The translations under genes were made by a program, and so were the position numbers. A DNA stretch of 64,000 nucleotides from Bacteroidota bacterium (GTDB taxonomy: Bacteria > Bacteroidota > Bacteroidia > Cytophagales > Cyclobacteriaceae), in assembly GCA_018267135.1 (NCBI GenBank), contig JAFDZA010000018.1:62001-126000 (forward strand), read 5' to 3'. The notes under the pieces were generated by a model. The model made no database searches, had not been told where the DNA came from, and was given only the letters and a program-made list of their open reading frames with translations. Positions 17,008 to 26,176 of this stretch are shown piece after piece (positions within the stretch are counted from its first letter, which is position 1; every line of letters starts with the position of its first letter).

Positions 17008-18099
17008 ATGAAACTTCTCGACCGCTATATCATCGGCAAAGTATTAGCCACTTTCTTTTTTGTGATGATGATTTTGGTGGCGGTAATCACCGTCATTGAC
17101 ATCACTGAGAAGGTAGATAAATTCAACGATCATCATCTGGCGATGTCGGTCATTTTAGGTTACTACCTTGATTTTATACCCTGGATATCCGGCCTGCTCA
17201 CCCCCATCATTTGTTTTATTGCCATTGTCTATGTTACCTCGCGCATGGCGGCCCATACAGAAATCATTGCCATGCTAAGCAGCGGCATCAGTTTTCGCAG
17301 GCTGCTGGTTCCGTACTTTGTCGCTTCTTCTGTCATTGCCATTCTCAGTTTTATTTTCAATGGGTGGATCATCCCCCATTCTAACCGCGACAGGCTGGCT
17401 TTTGAAATGGAGTACTTTCAAAACAAATTTTATTTTGAAAGGCGAAATGTGCACATGCAAACCGCCCCTAATGTTTTTCTGTTCATTCAGAATTACAATA
17501 ACCAGTCTAACATCGGTTATCAATTCAGCTTGGAAAAATTTAAAGAAAACAAATTAATTGAGAAGCTCACTTCCGATAACATTACCTGGGACAGCGCCAA
17601 AAACAAGTGGGTACTCAACCAATGGGTTCGCAAAAAGGTGGACAACATCTTTGATTTAAAGGCGGGTACGAATGTGGCGGAGCGGGGCTATAAGTTAGAT
17701 ACTACCCTGATCATCACGCCTAAAGATTTTGAAAACGATGCTCACCAGTATGATGGCATGACCATTCCCGAGCTGGGGAAACATATTGAACAAATTCGCT
17801 TTCGTGGAGCCACCGGTGTAGAGGCTTTTGAAACCGAACGTCATATTCGCTTTGCAGCCCCCTGCACCACTTTTGTGTTAGTATTTATGGGGGTTATTGT
17901 GTCGGCCCGAAAAAGGCGGGGCGGCACCGGGTTTCAGGTAGCGCTGGGTTTTTCGCTGGCTTTTATTTTCATTTTATTTTTTACCATGACCCGAACTTTT
18001 GCCGAAACCGGATCGCTCAGCCCCTTCCTGGCTGCCTGGCTGCCTAATTTTGTCTTTGGTACAATTTCGCTGATCATGTACAAATACGTGCCCCGGTGA
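17008..18099 (+). CDS. LptF/LptG family lipopolysaccharide-export permease
   Basis: 363 residues. Three N-terminal membrane helices and three at the C-terminus flank a periplasmic beta domain, the YjgP/YjgQ plan. Typical sequence is LLDRYIIGKVLATFFFVM at the start and RHIRFAAPCTTFVLVFMGV before the last helices. LptF and LptG with the LptB ATPase lift lipopolysaccharide out of the inner membrane towards the Lpt bridge. Which of the two this is cannot be decided from sequence by eye. The gene lies 8 bp after tgt and overlaps the next gene by 4 bp (GTGA). Confidence 0.92.
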   Translation: MKLLDRYIIGKVLATFFFVMMILVAVITVIDITEKVDKFNDHHLAMSVILGYYLDFIPWISGLLTPIICFIAIVYVTSRMAAHTEIIAMLSSGISFRRLLVPYFVASSVIAILSFIFNGWIIPHSNRDRLAFEMEYFQNKFYFERRNVHMQTAPNVFLFIQNYNNQSNIGYQFSLEKFKENKLIEKLTSDNITWDSAKNKWVLNQWVRKKVDNIFDLKAGTNVAERGYKLDTTLIITPKDFENDAHQYDGMTIPELGKHIEQIRFRGATGVEAFETERHIRFAAPCTTFVLVFMGVIVSARKRRGGTGFQVALGFSLAFIFILFFTMTRTFAETGSLSPFLAAWLPNFVFGTISLIMYKYVPR

Positions 18100-19004
18100 A
18101 AGTAACAACAGCCGACTATATCAAACTTCATTTTATCGTTTTTCTGTTTGGCTTCACGGCTATTCTTGGAAAACTAATTTCGCTGCCCAGCGTAGAAATG
18201 GTTTTTTATCGTACTCTTTTTGCGGCCACCGGCATGGCTGCTTTAATCTATTTTAGAAAAGGATCGTTTGCCGTTGGTTCATCCATTGATTTATGGAAAT
18301 TAGTAGGCACCGGTTTAATCGTAGCCTTGCATTGGCTCACCTTTTTTGGGGCAGGCAGAATTTCCAACCCTTCGGTAAGTTTGGTAGGGTTTGCTACCTG
18401 CTCGTTTTGGGCCGCTATTATAGAGCCACTGGCCAAAGGAAAAAAAATCAGACCCATGGAAGTGGGGCTTGGGGTGGCCGTGTTAATAGGGCTGGCTGTA
18501 ATTTTCTCTTTCGACTTCCGTTACCCATTAGGGTTGGTTTTAGGAATAGCCTCGGGGCTCACTGCAGCCATCTTCAGTGTCATTAACTCAAAACTGGTAA
18601 CCCGTATTTCTTCTTACACCATTACGCTGTATGAGATGAGCGCTGCCTGTCTGGGCATTGCTCTGTTTTTTCCGGTTTACCAAAATTACATTACCCAACA
18701 GCCACTTCAGCTAATACCGGCCTGGCAAGATTGGATATACCTTGCCCTGCTGGGCTGGCTCTGTTCGGTATATGCCTACTCGCAGATGATTAACCTAACA
18801 CTGAAATTGTCTGTCTTTTTTATTCAACTCGCTTTGAATCTGGAGCCGGTTTATGGCATTGTGCTAGCTCTTCTCATTTTTGGAAGGCAGGAAATAATGG
18901 CCTGGAATTTTTATGCCGGCACCGCAATCATTATTGTGGCGGTAGCGTTGTACCCGATTTTAAAAAATAAATACGAACATCATTTTAACTCGCCACTCCA
19001 ATAA
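18096..19004 (+). CDS. EamA/DMT-family transporter
   Basis: 302 residues with about ten hydrophobic helices in two EamA halves. It begins at GTG within the preceding TGA (GTGA overlap), so translation is coupled to the permease gene. Family features include a conserved Pro/Glu region (LALNLEPVYGIVLALLIF) in the second half. Members export metabolites such as amino acids or purines; the substrate is unknown. The 3' end overlaps the convergent ispE stop region by 25 bp, which leaves no room for an intergenic terminator. Confidence 0.9.
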   Translation: MKVTTADYIKLHFIVFLFGFTAILGKLISLPSVEMVFYRTLFAATGMAALIYFRKGSFAVGSSIDLWKLVGTGLIVALHWLTFFGAGRISNPSVSLVGFATCSFWAAIIEPLAKGKKIRPMEVGLGVAVLIGLAVIFSFDFRYPLGLVLGIASGLTAAIFSVINSKLVTRISSYTITLYEMSAACLGIALFFPVYQNYITQQPLQLIPAWQDWIYLALLGWLCSVYAYSQMINLTLKLSVFFIQLALNLEPVYGIVLALLIFGRQEIMAWNFYAGTAIIIVAVALYPILKNKYEHHFNSPLQ

Positions 19005-19789
19005 AACTGACCAGTAAATTCATCTATTAATTCAATGGGTTTTTCAAAAATACCATACACACTGGCCCCCGAGCCACTCATGCTGGCATAAGTAGCCCCC
19101 AGCGAATACATCTTTTCTTTCAGTTCTTTGATTGCCGGATATTTACTAAAAATACTTTTTTCAAAATCATTGATTAAGCTGTCTTTCCATTTATTTACCG
19201 GCCACTTCAAAATTTCTTCAATCGTATTTTCAGGTTTTGTTAAATCTATACCGGCATAAGCTTCGGCTGTGGAAACATGTACGTTTGGTTTTACCAATAC
19301 TAAAAAATAATTTTTCAGCGAGACGGATAAAGAACTCAATTCATTTCCTCTCCCTTTTCCCATCAAGGCCTTCGTTTGTGTAAAAAAAGCACAATCGCTC
19401 CCTAATTGCGATGCCAAATTTTTTATTTCAGGCTCCGATAGTTTCAAGGCAAAAATGCGGTCTAGCAACAGCAAAGTAAATGCTCCGTTGGAAGATCCAC
19501 CCCCCAGGCCGGCTCCCGTGGGAATCACTTTGTGTAAATGAATTTTTACAGGCCCGATATCAAATAATTTCTTTATCAAATGATACGCTTTCACACACAG
19601 GTTTTCTTCAGCCGCGCCCGGAATAACTAACCCCGATTGAGTAAAAGAAAACTGAGGCGATGGAATGATCTCAAGAATATCCGTTAACGCCACCGGGTAA
19701 AAGCAGGTTTCTATATTGTGATACCCATCGGCACGGCTGGAAAGCACATTCAACCCAAGGTTAATCTTACAATGTGGAAAAACCACCAT
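18980..19789 (-). CDS. ispE: 4-diphosphocytidyl-2-C-methyl-D-erythritol kinase
   Basis: About 269 residues from the ATG at 19789 (MVVFPHCKINLGL). An upstream in-frame ATG at 19810 would add seven residues, but the family normally starts just before the KINLGL motif. It is a GHMP kinase: the ATP loop is PTGAGLGGGSSNGAF, and SGSGASVYGIF is near the end. It phosphorylates CDP-methylerythritol in the MEP isoprenoid pathway in the cytoplasm. The tail overlaps the EamA gene. It is downstream of fabI on the same strand with a gap of about 50 bp. Confidence 0.94.
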   Translation of the reverse strand: MVVFPHCKINLGLNVLSSRADGYHNIETCFYPVALTDILEIIPSPQFSFTQSGLVIPGAAEENLCVKAYHLIKKLFDIGPVKIHLHKVIPTGAGLGGGSSNGAFTLLLLDRIFALKLSEPEIKNLASQLGSDCAFFTQTKALMGKGRGNELSSLSVSLKNYFLVLVKPNVHVSTAEAYAGIDLTKPENTIEEILKWPVNKWKDSLINDFEKSIFSKYPAIKELKEKMYSLGATYASMSGSGASVYGIFEKPIELIDEFTGQFYWSGELK

Positions 19790-19841
19790 AGCATTTACAG
19801 TTCGCAGCATCTAAACAGACGCCATGCCAACTCACCCTTAT

Positions 19842-20654
19842 TTACTTGGAAAGTCGGGCTACCAATTCTTCGGTAATACCCGAAGAAGAAAAGCCGCCAT
19901 CGTGCATCAGGTTTTGCATGGTAACCATGCGTGTAAAATCGGAGAACATAACCACAATGTAGTTGGCACATTCGCCTGCCGAGGCATTGCCCAGTGGCGA
20001 CATCAGTTCGGCATAATCAAAAAACACATCAAAGCCCGAAATGCCAGCTCCCGCTGTAGTTTTGGTAGGCGATTGAGAGATGGTGTTTACCCGCACTTTT
20101 TTACTGCGGCCATAGCGCTGGCCATAACTGCGGGCAATCGATTCCAGCATGGCTTTTGCCTGTGCCATGTCGGTGTAGTCGGGGTAAGCGCGTTGTGCCG
20201 CAATGTAGCTGAGTGCCACTACCGAGGCGTGCTCATTCAGTGCATCCAGTTTTTCGCAGGTTTGCAATACTTTATGGAAAGACAGAGCCGAGATATCCAA
20301 TGTTTTTAAGTACCACTCATAGTTCATATCGCCATACGGACGCCCTTTGCGTATGTTGGGGCTCATACCAATAGAGTGAAGAACAAAATCAAGTTTACCC
20401 CCTAAGAGCTGCTGCGATTGGGTAAAAAGATGGGTAAGGTCTTCTTCAGAGGTGGCATCGGCCGGAATGACCTGCGACCCGGTAGTTTGTGCCAACTCAT
20501 TGATTTTTCCCATGCGCATAGCAATGGGGGCGTTTGTCAGTGTAAACTGGGCTCCCTCTTCATGCGCTTTTAAAGCCGTTTTCCAGGCTATAGAGTTTTC
20601 ATCTAAAGCACCGAATATGACCCCTTTTTTACCTTTTAATAAGTGATTAGACAT
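19842..20654 (-). CDS. fabI: Enoyl-[acyl-carrier-protein] reductase (NADH), FabI type
   Basis: 270 residues. It is an atypical short-chain dehydrogenase: the N-terminal KGVIFGALDENSIAW replaces the usual Gly-rich loop. The active-site tyrosines and lysine lie in AYPDYTDMAQAKAMLESIAR (Tyr-x6-Lys). SVVALSYIAAQRA and VRVNTISQSPTKTTAG are further FabI features. It catalyses the last reduction of each fatty-acid elongation cycle. A weak -7-like box (TATAATTG) lies upstream of its start on the minus strand. Confidence 0.95.
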   Translation of the reverse strand: MSNHLLKGKKGVIFGALDENSIAWKTALKAHEEGAQFTLTNAPIAMRMGKINELAQTTGSQVIPADATSEEDLTHLFTQSQQLLGGKLDFVLHSIGMSPNIRKGRPYGDMNYEWYLKTLDISALSFHKVLQTCEKLDALNEHASVVALSYIAAQRAYPDYTDMAQAKAMLESIARSYGQRYGRSKKVRVNTISQSPTKTTAGAGISGFDVFFDYAELMSPLGNASAGECANYIVVMFSDFTRMVTMQNLMHDGGFSSSGITEELVARLSK

Positions 20655-20893
20655 GGCTGAAATGTGTTGTTAAAGTTGCAATTATACTAAAATACGCGGT
20701 AGGCTTATCATGAAAGGCCTAATCAAATTTACCTTAAAACGATCTTTCGTTTGGCTAAACCTTTCGTTTCGAATATACTACTTAGTACCCCTATACAGCC
20801 GAAAATCAACTTTTAAGTAAGAATTAAGTATGAATTTTTCTCGATTTGAAAGTTTGTGTTAATTTTAAACACCAAAAAACCAAACCGATTTAT

Positions 20894-21637
20894 ATGGAAA
20901 ACATAGAAGTTTTTGTCCGGCAGTGGGATCACTATATGGAGCTGGGCGTAGTGATCTGCGTGGCCATTGCCATTTTAATTCTGCTTTACCATGAATATAA
21001 GGTAATGCAGATTAAAGACTACAAAGAAAAATACGATTACGTAAACCTGAATGAAGTACGCTACTTCTGGTATGCCGTTATCGCTATTGTGGTGGCCATT
21101 GGTTTTATTGCCAACTCGTTTGGCACCGAAAAAATCATTACCCACGGAATGCTCTGGTTCTACGTACGCATATTTATTACCGCCAGTTTTATTGTTATCG
21201 GATACGTTGCTTTTTACAGCATGGTGCGCATCTATTACCCGCGCTTTGTAGAAAAACGATTAGTAAAGTTGCGCAACAAACCCCGCCTCTCCCCCGAAGG
21301 CAACGAAATGCGCAAACTCAGTGAAGAAGAAGAAGATGCCCATCTTAATGCCGAGCAGATTGCCGAAGAAGCAAGCGGTGTGCATGCCATCGATTATGAT
21401 GTTTGGCTGGATGAAAAGACCGGGTACAAGAAAATAGAAAAATACGAAAGCTACCTGCATGCCGAGCAGTGTCCGAATTGCGGATTCTACACCTTTAAGA
21501 TTACCAAAGAAGAATTGATTGATAAACCTACCGAAATATCGGGTGGTTTATTATTGAAACACTACCGGTGCGATTACTGCAGCCACCGCGAAGCCAGAGA
21601 AACCAAACTCGCCCCTCTTTCTAAGAGCCGAGTATAA
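20894..21637 (+). CDS. Three-helix membrane protein with C-terminal zinc-ribbon-like domain
   Basis: 247 residues from the ATG at 20894 (MENIEVFVRQW). A longer TTG frame to 20846 exists but is unlikely. Three hydrophobic helices (about residues 20-36, 56-76 and 85-112) are followed by a charged linker (RKLSEEEEDAHLNAEQ). A soluble end carries Cys-x2-Cys (QCPNCGF) and, about 30 residues on, Cys-x2-Cys (RCDYCSH), which looks like a zinc ribbon. I do not recognise a named family. The 240 bp between fabI and this gene hold only weak promoter-like sequence. A good terminator follows. Confidence 0.78.
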   Translation: MENIEVFVRQWDHYMELGVVICVAIAILILLYHEYKVMQIKDYKEKYDYVNLNEVRYFWYAVIAIVVAIGFIANSFGTEKIITHGMLWFYVRIFITASFIVIGYVAFYSMVRIYYPRFVEKRLVKLRNKPRLSPEGNEMRKLSEEEEDAHLNAEQIAEEASGVHAIDYDVWLDEKTGYKKIEKYESYLHAEQCPNCGFYTFKITKEELIDKPTEISGGLLLKHYRCDYCSHREARETKLAPLSKSRV

Positions 21638-21656
21638 GCAAACCTGTTTTTTTTAT

Positions 21657-21684
21657 AGCCCCGCCATTGGGTGGGGCTTTTTTT
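21657..21684 (+). terminator. Rho-independent terminator
   Basis: A 9-bp stem (AGCCCCGCC with GGTGGGGCT, one G-T pair) and an ATTG loop, followed by a run of T, 20 bp after the zinc-ribbon gene and before murI. Confidence 0.9.
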
Positions 21685-21704
21685 ATTATTAAATTTTCTT
21701 CTGC

Positions 21705-22517
21705 TTGAACCCATCTTCTCACCACCCCATAGGCATATTCGATAGCGGCATTGGCGGCCTTACGGTGGCGCACGCCATTAAAAATATTCTTCCACACGAA
21801 ACCCTAATTTATTTTGGCGATACCGCTCACTTGCCTTACGGAGATAAATCGGAAGCGGCCATACAGGCATACTCCATAAAAATTGCCAATGTTTTGCTGG
21901 CTAAAAAATGCAAGGTTATTGTTATCGCCTGCCATTCGGCCAGCTCGGCCTCGTATGAGTTGCTGAAAGAATACGTAGGCCGCGAAGCCCACATCATCAA
22001 TGTTATTGATCCCATGATTGATGAACTCGAAGAACACTATAAAAATGCTACCGTTGGTGTGATTGGCACCAAAAGAACGATTCAGTCTAACATCTATTCA
22101 AAAAAAATACAAGAAAAAAAATTGCCTATTCAACTTCGCACTTTGCCCACCCCGCTTTTGGCACCGATGATTGAAGAAGGTTTTTTTAATAACCAGATCA
22201 GCAAAGAAATTATCAGTCAGTATCTTTCGGATGCGGCACTCGGCCGCTTAGATGCTCTGGTTCTGGCCTGCACACACTACCCACTCATCAAAAACGAAAT
22301 AGAAGAATACTACCAGGGAAAAACCACCGTGCTCGATTCTTCTCTGGCGGCCGCCCGGACGCTGCACCGCTATCTGTCTTCTGCCGGTTTAATCAATACA
22401 TCCCAAGCAGAAACTCCTCATTTTTTTGTTTCAGATTATACTGAGTCTTTTGAGATGGCAACCCGTTTGTTTTTTGGAGAAGCTGTAAAGTTAGAGAGTT
22501 ACCCCCTTTGGCATTAA
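21705..22517 (+). CDS. murI: Glutamate racemase
   Basis: 270 residues, normal length, probably starting at TTG at 21705, since no ATG precedes the conserved IGIFDSGIGGLTV. The two catalytic cysteines lie in VIACHSASSAS and LVLACTHYPLI. The enzyme converts L-glutamate to D-glutamate for peptidoglycan in the cytoplasm. It is a single gene that starts 20 bp after a terminator stem, and no obvious promoter is seen, so transcription may read through or start inside the short gap. Confidence 0.93.
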   Translation: MNPSSHHPIGIFDSGIGGLTVAHAIKNILPHETLIYFGDTAHLPYGDKSEAAIQAYSIKIANVLLAKKCKVIVIACHSASSASYELLKEYVGREAHIINVIDPMIDELEEHYKNATVGVIGTKRTIQSNIYSKKIQEKKLPIQLRTLPTPLLAPMIEEGFFNNQISKEIISQYLSDAALGRLDALVLACTHYPLIKNEIEEYYQGKTTVLDSSLAAARTLHRYLSSAGLINTSQAETPHFFVSDYTESFEMATRLFFGEAVKLESYPLWH

Positions 22518-22531
22518 GACCTCCACGCAGA

Positions 22532-22565
22532 ACCCTTACATGTAGGGTATTTTACATTTATGTAA
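22532..22565. promoter_or_regulatory. Two palindromes upstream of the TPR histidine kinase
   Basis: ACCCTTACATGTAGGGT (22532-22548) is a near-perfect dyad with one extra T. TTACATTTATGTAA (22552-22565) is a perfect 6-bp inverted repeat with a 2-base centre. Both share TTACAT 15 bp apart and lie 20-55 bp upstream of a -7 box, the usual place for a regulator site. Confidence 0.45.
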
Positions 22566-22587
22566 GTAAAATGGGTTTTACGGTAGG

Positions 22588-22595
22588 TAATTTTG
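22588..22595 (+). promoter_or_regulatory. -7 promoter box (TAATTTTG)
   Basis: A perfect TAnnTTTG match 40 bp upstream of the ATG at 22636. No clear -33 TTG is seen. Confidence 0.45.
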
Positions 22596-22635
22596 CGCCA
22601 CGCTAAAGCGTTTTCTTGGCGATAATGAAATATTT

Positions 22636-24681
22636 ATGCACTTTAGGAAACTTTTCCATTTCATGAGGTTTTCTGTTACCATCTTTTTACTGCTGAGCGT
22701 GCTGTTGACGGCAAACGCTCAAAAGTCGCTTGATAGCCTGAAAAGAAAATTAAGTGAAGCCACTAACGATTCTACCAAAATCATTTCGCTTATCCAGTTG
22801 GCTAAAGAATATCAATACACCGATCTTAAAAAATCATTTGAATATACCGAAAAGGCTATTGATCTGGCCGAAACAAAAAACCTGTTGTGGGCCAAAATCT
22901 TAGGCTATAGTTTAGTGGGCAATTTTCATGGCATCAGTGGCGATTATGGTGCCGCCATGAAATTTTTTGATTTGGCCCTAAGTGCCGGCTTTCAGGCTAA
23001 AGACACCATCGCCATGACTCGCGGCTATAATAATTTAGGCGAAAACTATTTAATTCTCGGAAAGCTGGACGAAGCCTATTTTAATTTTACACAATGCTAT
23101 AAACTGGCCAGCAAAAAGAACCAGGATTTTTACAAAGCCATTGCCCTCCACAATCTGGCCAGTGTCTTTAAAGAACTTGGGCAATACAGCCGTGCGCTCG
23201 ATCACCTCAAAATAAGCCAGCAACTAAGCATCAAAATAAAAGACTATGAAGGCGAAGCCTACAATTATGATGAGATAGGCGATATTATGCGCAGAATGGG
23301 AAACTACGATTCAGCTTATAAAGCCTTAAGACGCTCCCTTAAAGTAGCCCGTTCATTAAAACTTTCTGTTAATGACTTGATGCCGATTACCTTAACCCGA
23401 CTGGCCAAGACCTTTTCCGAACAAAAAAACTACGCACTTGCCTTATCCTATTACGACTCGGCTAATTTTTTATATACTCAGGCTGAAAATGAATTTGGCC
23501 AGGCTACCGTAGAACTTGGCCGCGGAGTTATTTTTATGAACGAGAAAAAATTTGATCAGGCTAAAAAACTGATGGAGAGCAGTATGAATGCAGCTCACCA
23601 CAACAATGCCAAAACATTGGAAATAGAATGCTTGCAAAATCTTTCTAAGTTATATGAAAACCTGGGCGACTATAAGACATCGTTAACCTATTATAAACAA
23701 TATAAAACACTGGAAGACAGCCTCTACAGCCAGGCGATGCAAGCCAAATTACTTCAAGACCAGCTCCGGTTTGAAACCTCGGCTCAGGCCGATCAGATTA
23801 AGCAACTTACCCGCATGGAAGAATTGCGCAATACCGAATTGAAACGCGAAAGTTTAGTGCGAAATATTCTGGTCGTGGTAGTGGCACTTACCGTAATACT
23901 TTTATTCAGTGTTTACCGAAGCGGGCAACGGAGAATTCAAATCAACAAAATGCTCCTGCAACATCAGAACGAAATAAAGAAGCGAAGCCAGGAACTGGAA
24001 CAACTCAATGAAGTAAAAGACAAATTTTTCTCTATTGTTTCGCACGATTTAAGATCGCCCATCAATGCTCTCTCGGCTATTTTAGACCTGATGGATAAAG
24101 GCAACATCAGCCAGGAAGAATTTTCTAAATTAAATAAAGAACTGCGAATACAATTCAATCATACCAAAGGACTCATCAACAATTTGCTCGATTGGGCCTT
24201 GTTGCAGATGGATAAACTAAGAATTCAACCCGAAAAAATTGATCTGCACGATTTAGTAAATGAAAATTATAAATTATTGAGTTCGCTGCATTTAAAAGAA
24301 ATGAATTTGGTAAATACCATTGAGCCAAATACTTTTTGCTGGGGCGACCTCAACATTGTTAATCTGGTGCTGCGCAATCTTATTTTAAACAGCCTGAAGT
24401 TTACCGGCAGCGGAGGAACCATTGAAGCCGGTGCGCGCGGGGAAGGCGATGATATTATTGTATCCATTAAAGACACGGGCATTGGCATCCGCCCCGAAAT
24501 TCAGAAAATCATTTTCGAAAAAACTTCGGGTTATACCTCTCGAGGCACCGCCAATGAAAAAGGCACCGGGCTGGGGTTGATTCTCTGCAAAGAATTCGTT
24601 GAGAAAAACGGTGGCAAAATCTGGCTGGAGAGTGAAGTAGGGAAAGGAAGCACTTTCTATTTTACCATAAAAAAAGCCTAA
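22636..24681 (+). CDS. TPR-containing sensor histidine kinase (HisKA/HATPase_c)
   Basis: 681 residues. A signal peptide (cleavage near LTANAQ) leads into about seven TPR units in the periplasm (residues 50-380). One membrane helix (about 405-425) and a short coiled coil follow. The HisKA domain has the phospho-acceptor His470 in FFSIVSHDLRSPINAL, and the HATPase_c domain has IKDTGIGIRPEI and GTGLGLILCKEF. An ATG nine codons in is an alternative start. No response regulator lies next to it, so it is an orphan kinase. Palindromes upstream suggest regulated expression. Confidence 0.92.
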   Translation: MHFRKLFHFMRFSVTIFLLLSVLLTANAQKSLDSLKRKLSEATNDSTKIISLIQLAKEYQYTDLKKSFEYTEKAIDLAETKNLLWAKILGYSLVGNFHGISGDYGAAMKFFDLALSAGFQAKDTIAMTRGYNNLGENYLILGKLDEAYFNFTQCYKLASKKNQDFYKAIALHNLASVFKELGQYSRALDHLKISQQLSIKIKDYEGEAYNYDEIGDIMRRMGNYDSAYKALRRSLKVARSLKLSVNDLMPITLTRLAKTFSEQKNYALALSYYDSANFLYTQAENEFGQATVELGRGVIFMNEKKFDQAKKLMESSMNAAHHNNAKTLEIECLQNLSKLYENLGDYKTSLTYYKQYKTLEDSLYSQAMQAKLLQDQLRFETSAQADQIKQLTRMEELRNTELKRESLVRNILVVVVALTVILLFSVYRSGQRRIQINKMLLQHQNEIKKRSQELEQLNEVKDKFFSIVSHDLRSPINALSAILDLMDKGNISQEEFSKLNKELRIQFNHTKGLINNLLDWALLQMDKLRIQPEKIDLHDLVNENYKLLSSLHLKEMNLVNTIEPNTFCWGDLNIVNLVLRNLILNSLKFTGSGGTIEAGARGEGDDIIVSIKDTGIGIRPEIQKIIFEKTSGYTSRGTANEKGTGLGLILCKEFVEKNGGKIWLESEVGKGSTFYFTIKKA

Positions 24682-25008
24682 TCAACGCGGAGCTAACCGC
24701 AACACAATACCATCCATGGCTTCTGTAATCCGAATCTGGCAGCCCAGCCGGCTGTTGTCTTTTACATGAAATGCCTGATCGAGCATTGTTAACTCGGCAT
24801 CGCTTTGCTCGGGCAGTGAGGTATCCGATTCCAGATAAACCTGACACGAAGCACATAGCGCCATCCCTCCGCAAGTGCCTTCTACCGGCAACTCATACAT
24901 TTTGCACAATTCCATCATGTTCAGGTTCATGTCGGTAGGGGCATCTACCTCGTGGTGGATGTCTTCGCGGTCTATGATTGTTACCTTAATAGTATCCTTC
25001 ATCTTCAC
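24682..25008 (-). CDS. Adrenodoxin-type [2Fe-2S] ferredoxin
   Basis: 108 residues. The four cluster ligands follow the vertebrate/ISC ferredoxin pattern: Cys-x5-Cys-x2-Cys in GTCGGMALCASC and a fourth in RLGCQI. It carries electrons in the cytoplasm. It lies 31 bp downstream of a ferredoxin-NAD(P) reductase gene on the same strand, an obvious functional pair. Its stop directly abuts that of the convergent histidine kinase (24681/24682). Confidence 0.93.
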   Translation of the reverse strand: MKMKDTIKVTIIDREDIHHEVDAPTDMNLNMMELCKMYELPVEGTCGGMALCASCQVYLESDTSLPEQSDAELTMLDQAFHVKDNSRLGCQIRITEAMDGIVLRLAPR

Positions 25009-25039
25009 TGATATTTGGTAAAAGCCGGATTACACTTCA

Positions 25040-26053
25040 TTAAAAACCGTTTACTCCGTTTACGGTGGTATATTTTAATACATTCTTTTTATTGGGATGG
25101 ATGCGGGCAAATGCAGACTGTACGGCCAAGGTACCCTCATGAAAACCACAAAGTATCAATTTCAATTTTCCGGGGTATGTATTAATATCGCCCACGGCAT
25201 AAATGCCGGGCCGGTTAGTGGAATAGTCAAACGTATTTACCTTCACAGCCCCTTTCTCCAATTCCAACCCCCAGTCGGCAATCGGGCCGAGGCTGGGAGT
25301 AAGCCCAAACAACGGAATAAAGTGATCGGTTTCTTTGGTTATGTTTCCGTGTGTAGCATGGTTGATAACCACCGAAGCCACCTGCCCTTGGGGGCCGGCA
25401 TTAATTCCGGATACTTCCGATTCGGTTATCAATTCTATTTTTCCGGCCTGCGCCATATCCATCACTTTCTGTACGGAATCGAGATGGCCGCGAAATGATG
25501 TTCTCCGGTGCACCAGCACTAAACTCTTCACAATTTTATTTTCCATCAGATAGATGGTCCAGTCGAGTGCGGAATCGCCCCCGCCAGATATCACCACCTT
25601 TTTATCGCGGTATAACTCGGGGTCGCGAATGATGTACTCCACGCCCTTGTCTTCAAACTGATCCAGTTTTTCAATCGGAGGTTTGCGCGGTTCAAACACG
25701 CCCAGCCCACCGGCAATTAACACCACGGGGGCCTGATGTTGCGTGCCTTTGTTGGTCGTTACAATAAATTTACCTTCTGCCTCGTCAATGGTTTGCGCGG
25801 TTTCGCCCAGTGTAAAAGCCGGCTTAAATACTTCAATCTGTTTCATCAGGTTATCCACCAGCTCGCCCGCATTAACCACCGGAAAACCGGGAATATCATA
25901 AATCGGTTTTTTGGGGTAGATCTCGGTAAGTTGTCCTCCCGGGGTGGGCAATGAGTCAATCAGGTGGCAGCGCATTTTTAGAAGTCCCGCTTCAAACACA
26001 GTAAACAGGCCGCACGGCCCAGCGCCAATAATCAATAAGTCTGTTTCTATCAT
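25040..26053 (-). CDS. Ferredoxin-NADP reductase (thioredoxin-reductase-like, type 2)
   Basis: 337 residues. The FAD-binding Rossmann motif LLIIGAGPCGLF is at the N-terminus, followed by PGGQLTEIYPKKPIYDIPG. The NAD(P) site is VVISGGGDSALDW, and the closing FAD motif is GIYAVGDINTYPG. The redox CxxC of thioredoxin reductase is absent, which marks the YumC-like ferredoxin reductase class. It presumably reduces the adjacent [2Fe-2S] ferredoxin for biosynthetic reactions. Confidence 0.92.
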   Translation of the reverse strand: MIETDLLIIGAGPCGLFTVFEAGLLKMRCHLIDSLPTPGGQLTEIYPKKPIYDIPGFPVVNAGELVDNLMKQIEVFKPAFTLGETAQTIDEAEGKFIVTTNKGTQHQAPVVLIAGGLGVFEPRKPPIEKLDQFEDKGVEYIIRDPELYRDKKVVISGGGDSALDWTIYLMENKIVKSLVLVHRRTSFRGHLDSVQKVMDMAQAGKIELITESEVSGINAGPQGQVASVVINHATHGNITKETDHFIPLFGLTPSLGPIADWGLELEKGAVKVNTFDYSTNRPGIYAVGDINTYPGKLKLILCGFHEGTLAVQSAFARIHPNKKNVLKYTTVNGVNGF

Positions 26054-26069
26054 ACCTAAAAAATAAATT

Positions 26070-26077
26070 CAAAAATA
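26070..26077 (-). promoter_or_regulatory. -7 promoter box (TATTTTTG on the minus strand)
   Basis: A perfect TAnnTTTG match 16 bp upstream of the ferredoxin reductase ATG, predicting a leader of only about 10 nt. Confidence 0.5.
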
Positions 26078-26153
26078 ACAAAAGTCAACCGACCGATTTC
26101 ATGATGATTGTCAATGAACCAAGAGCCCGGTTTTTCCCCTGAACAATTTCATC

Positions 26154-26161
26154 TACCTTTG
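26154..26161 (+). promoter_or_regulatory. -7 promoter box (TACCTTTG) that decides the amidotransferase start
   Basis: A perfect TAnnTTTG match 15 bp upstream of ATG 26177. It lies downstream of the earlier in-frame start at 26108, so a transcript from here can only begin translation at 26177. Confidence 0.6.
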
Positions 26162-26176
26162 TGTTTTGCATCTATT

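Noticed and set aside
26108..26176. An upstream start for the amidotransferase
   Set aside because: The TACCTTTG promoter box lies after it, and the nucleophile Cys position fits the start at 26177.
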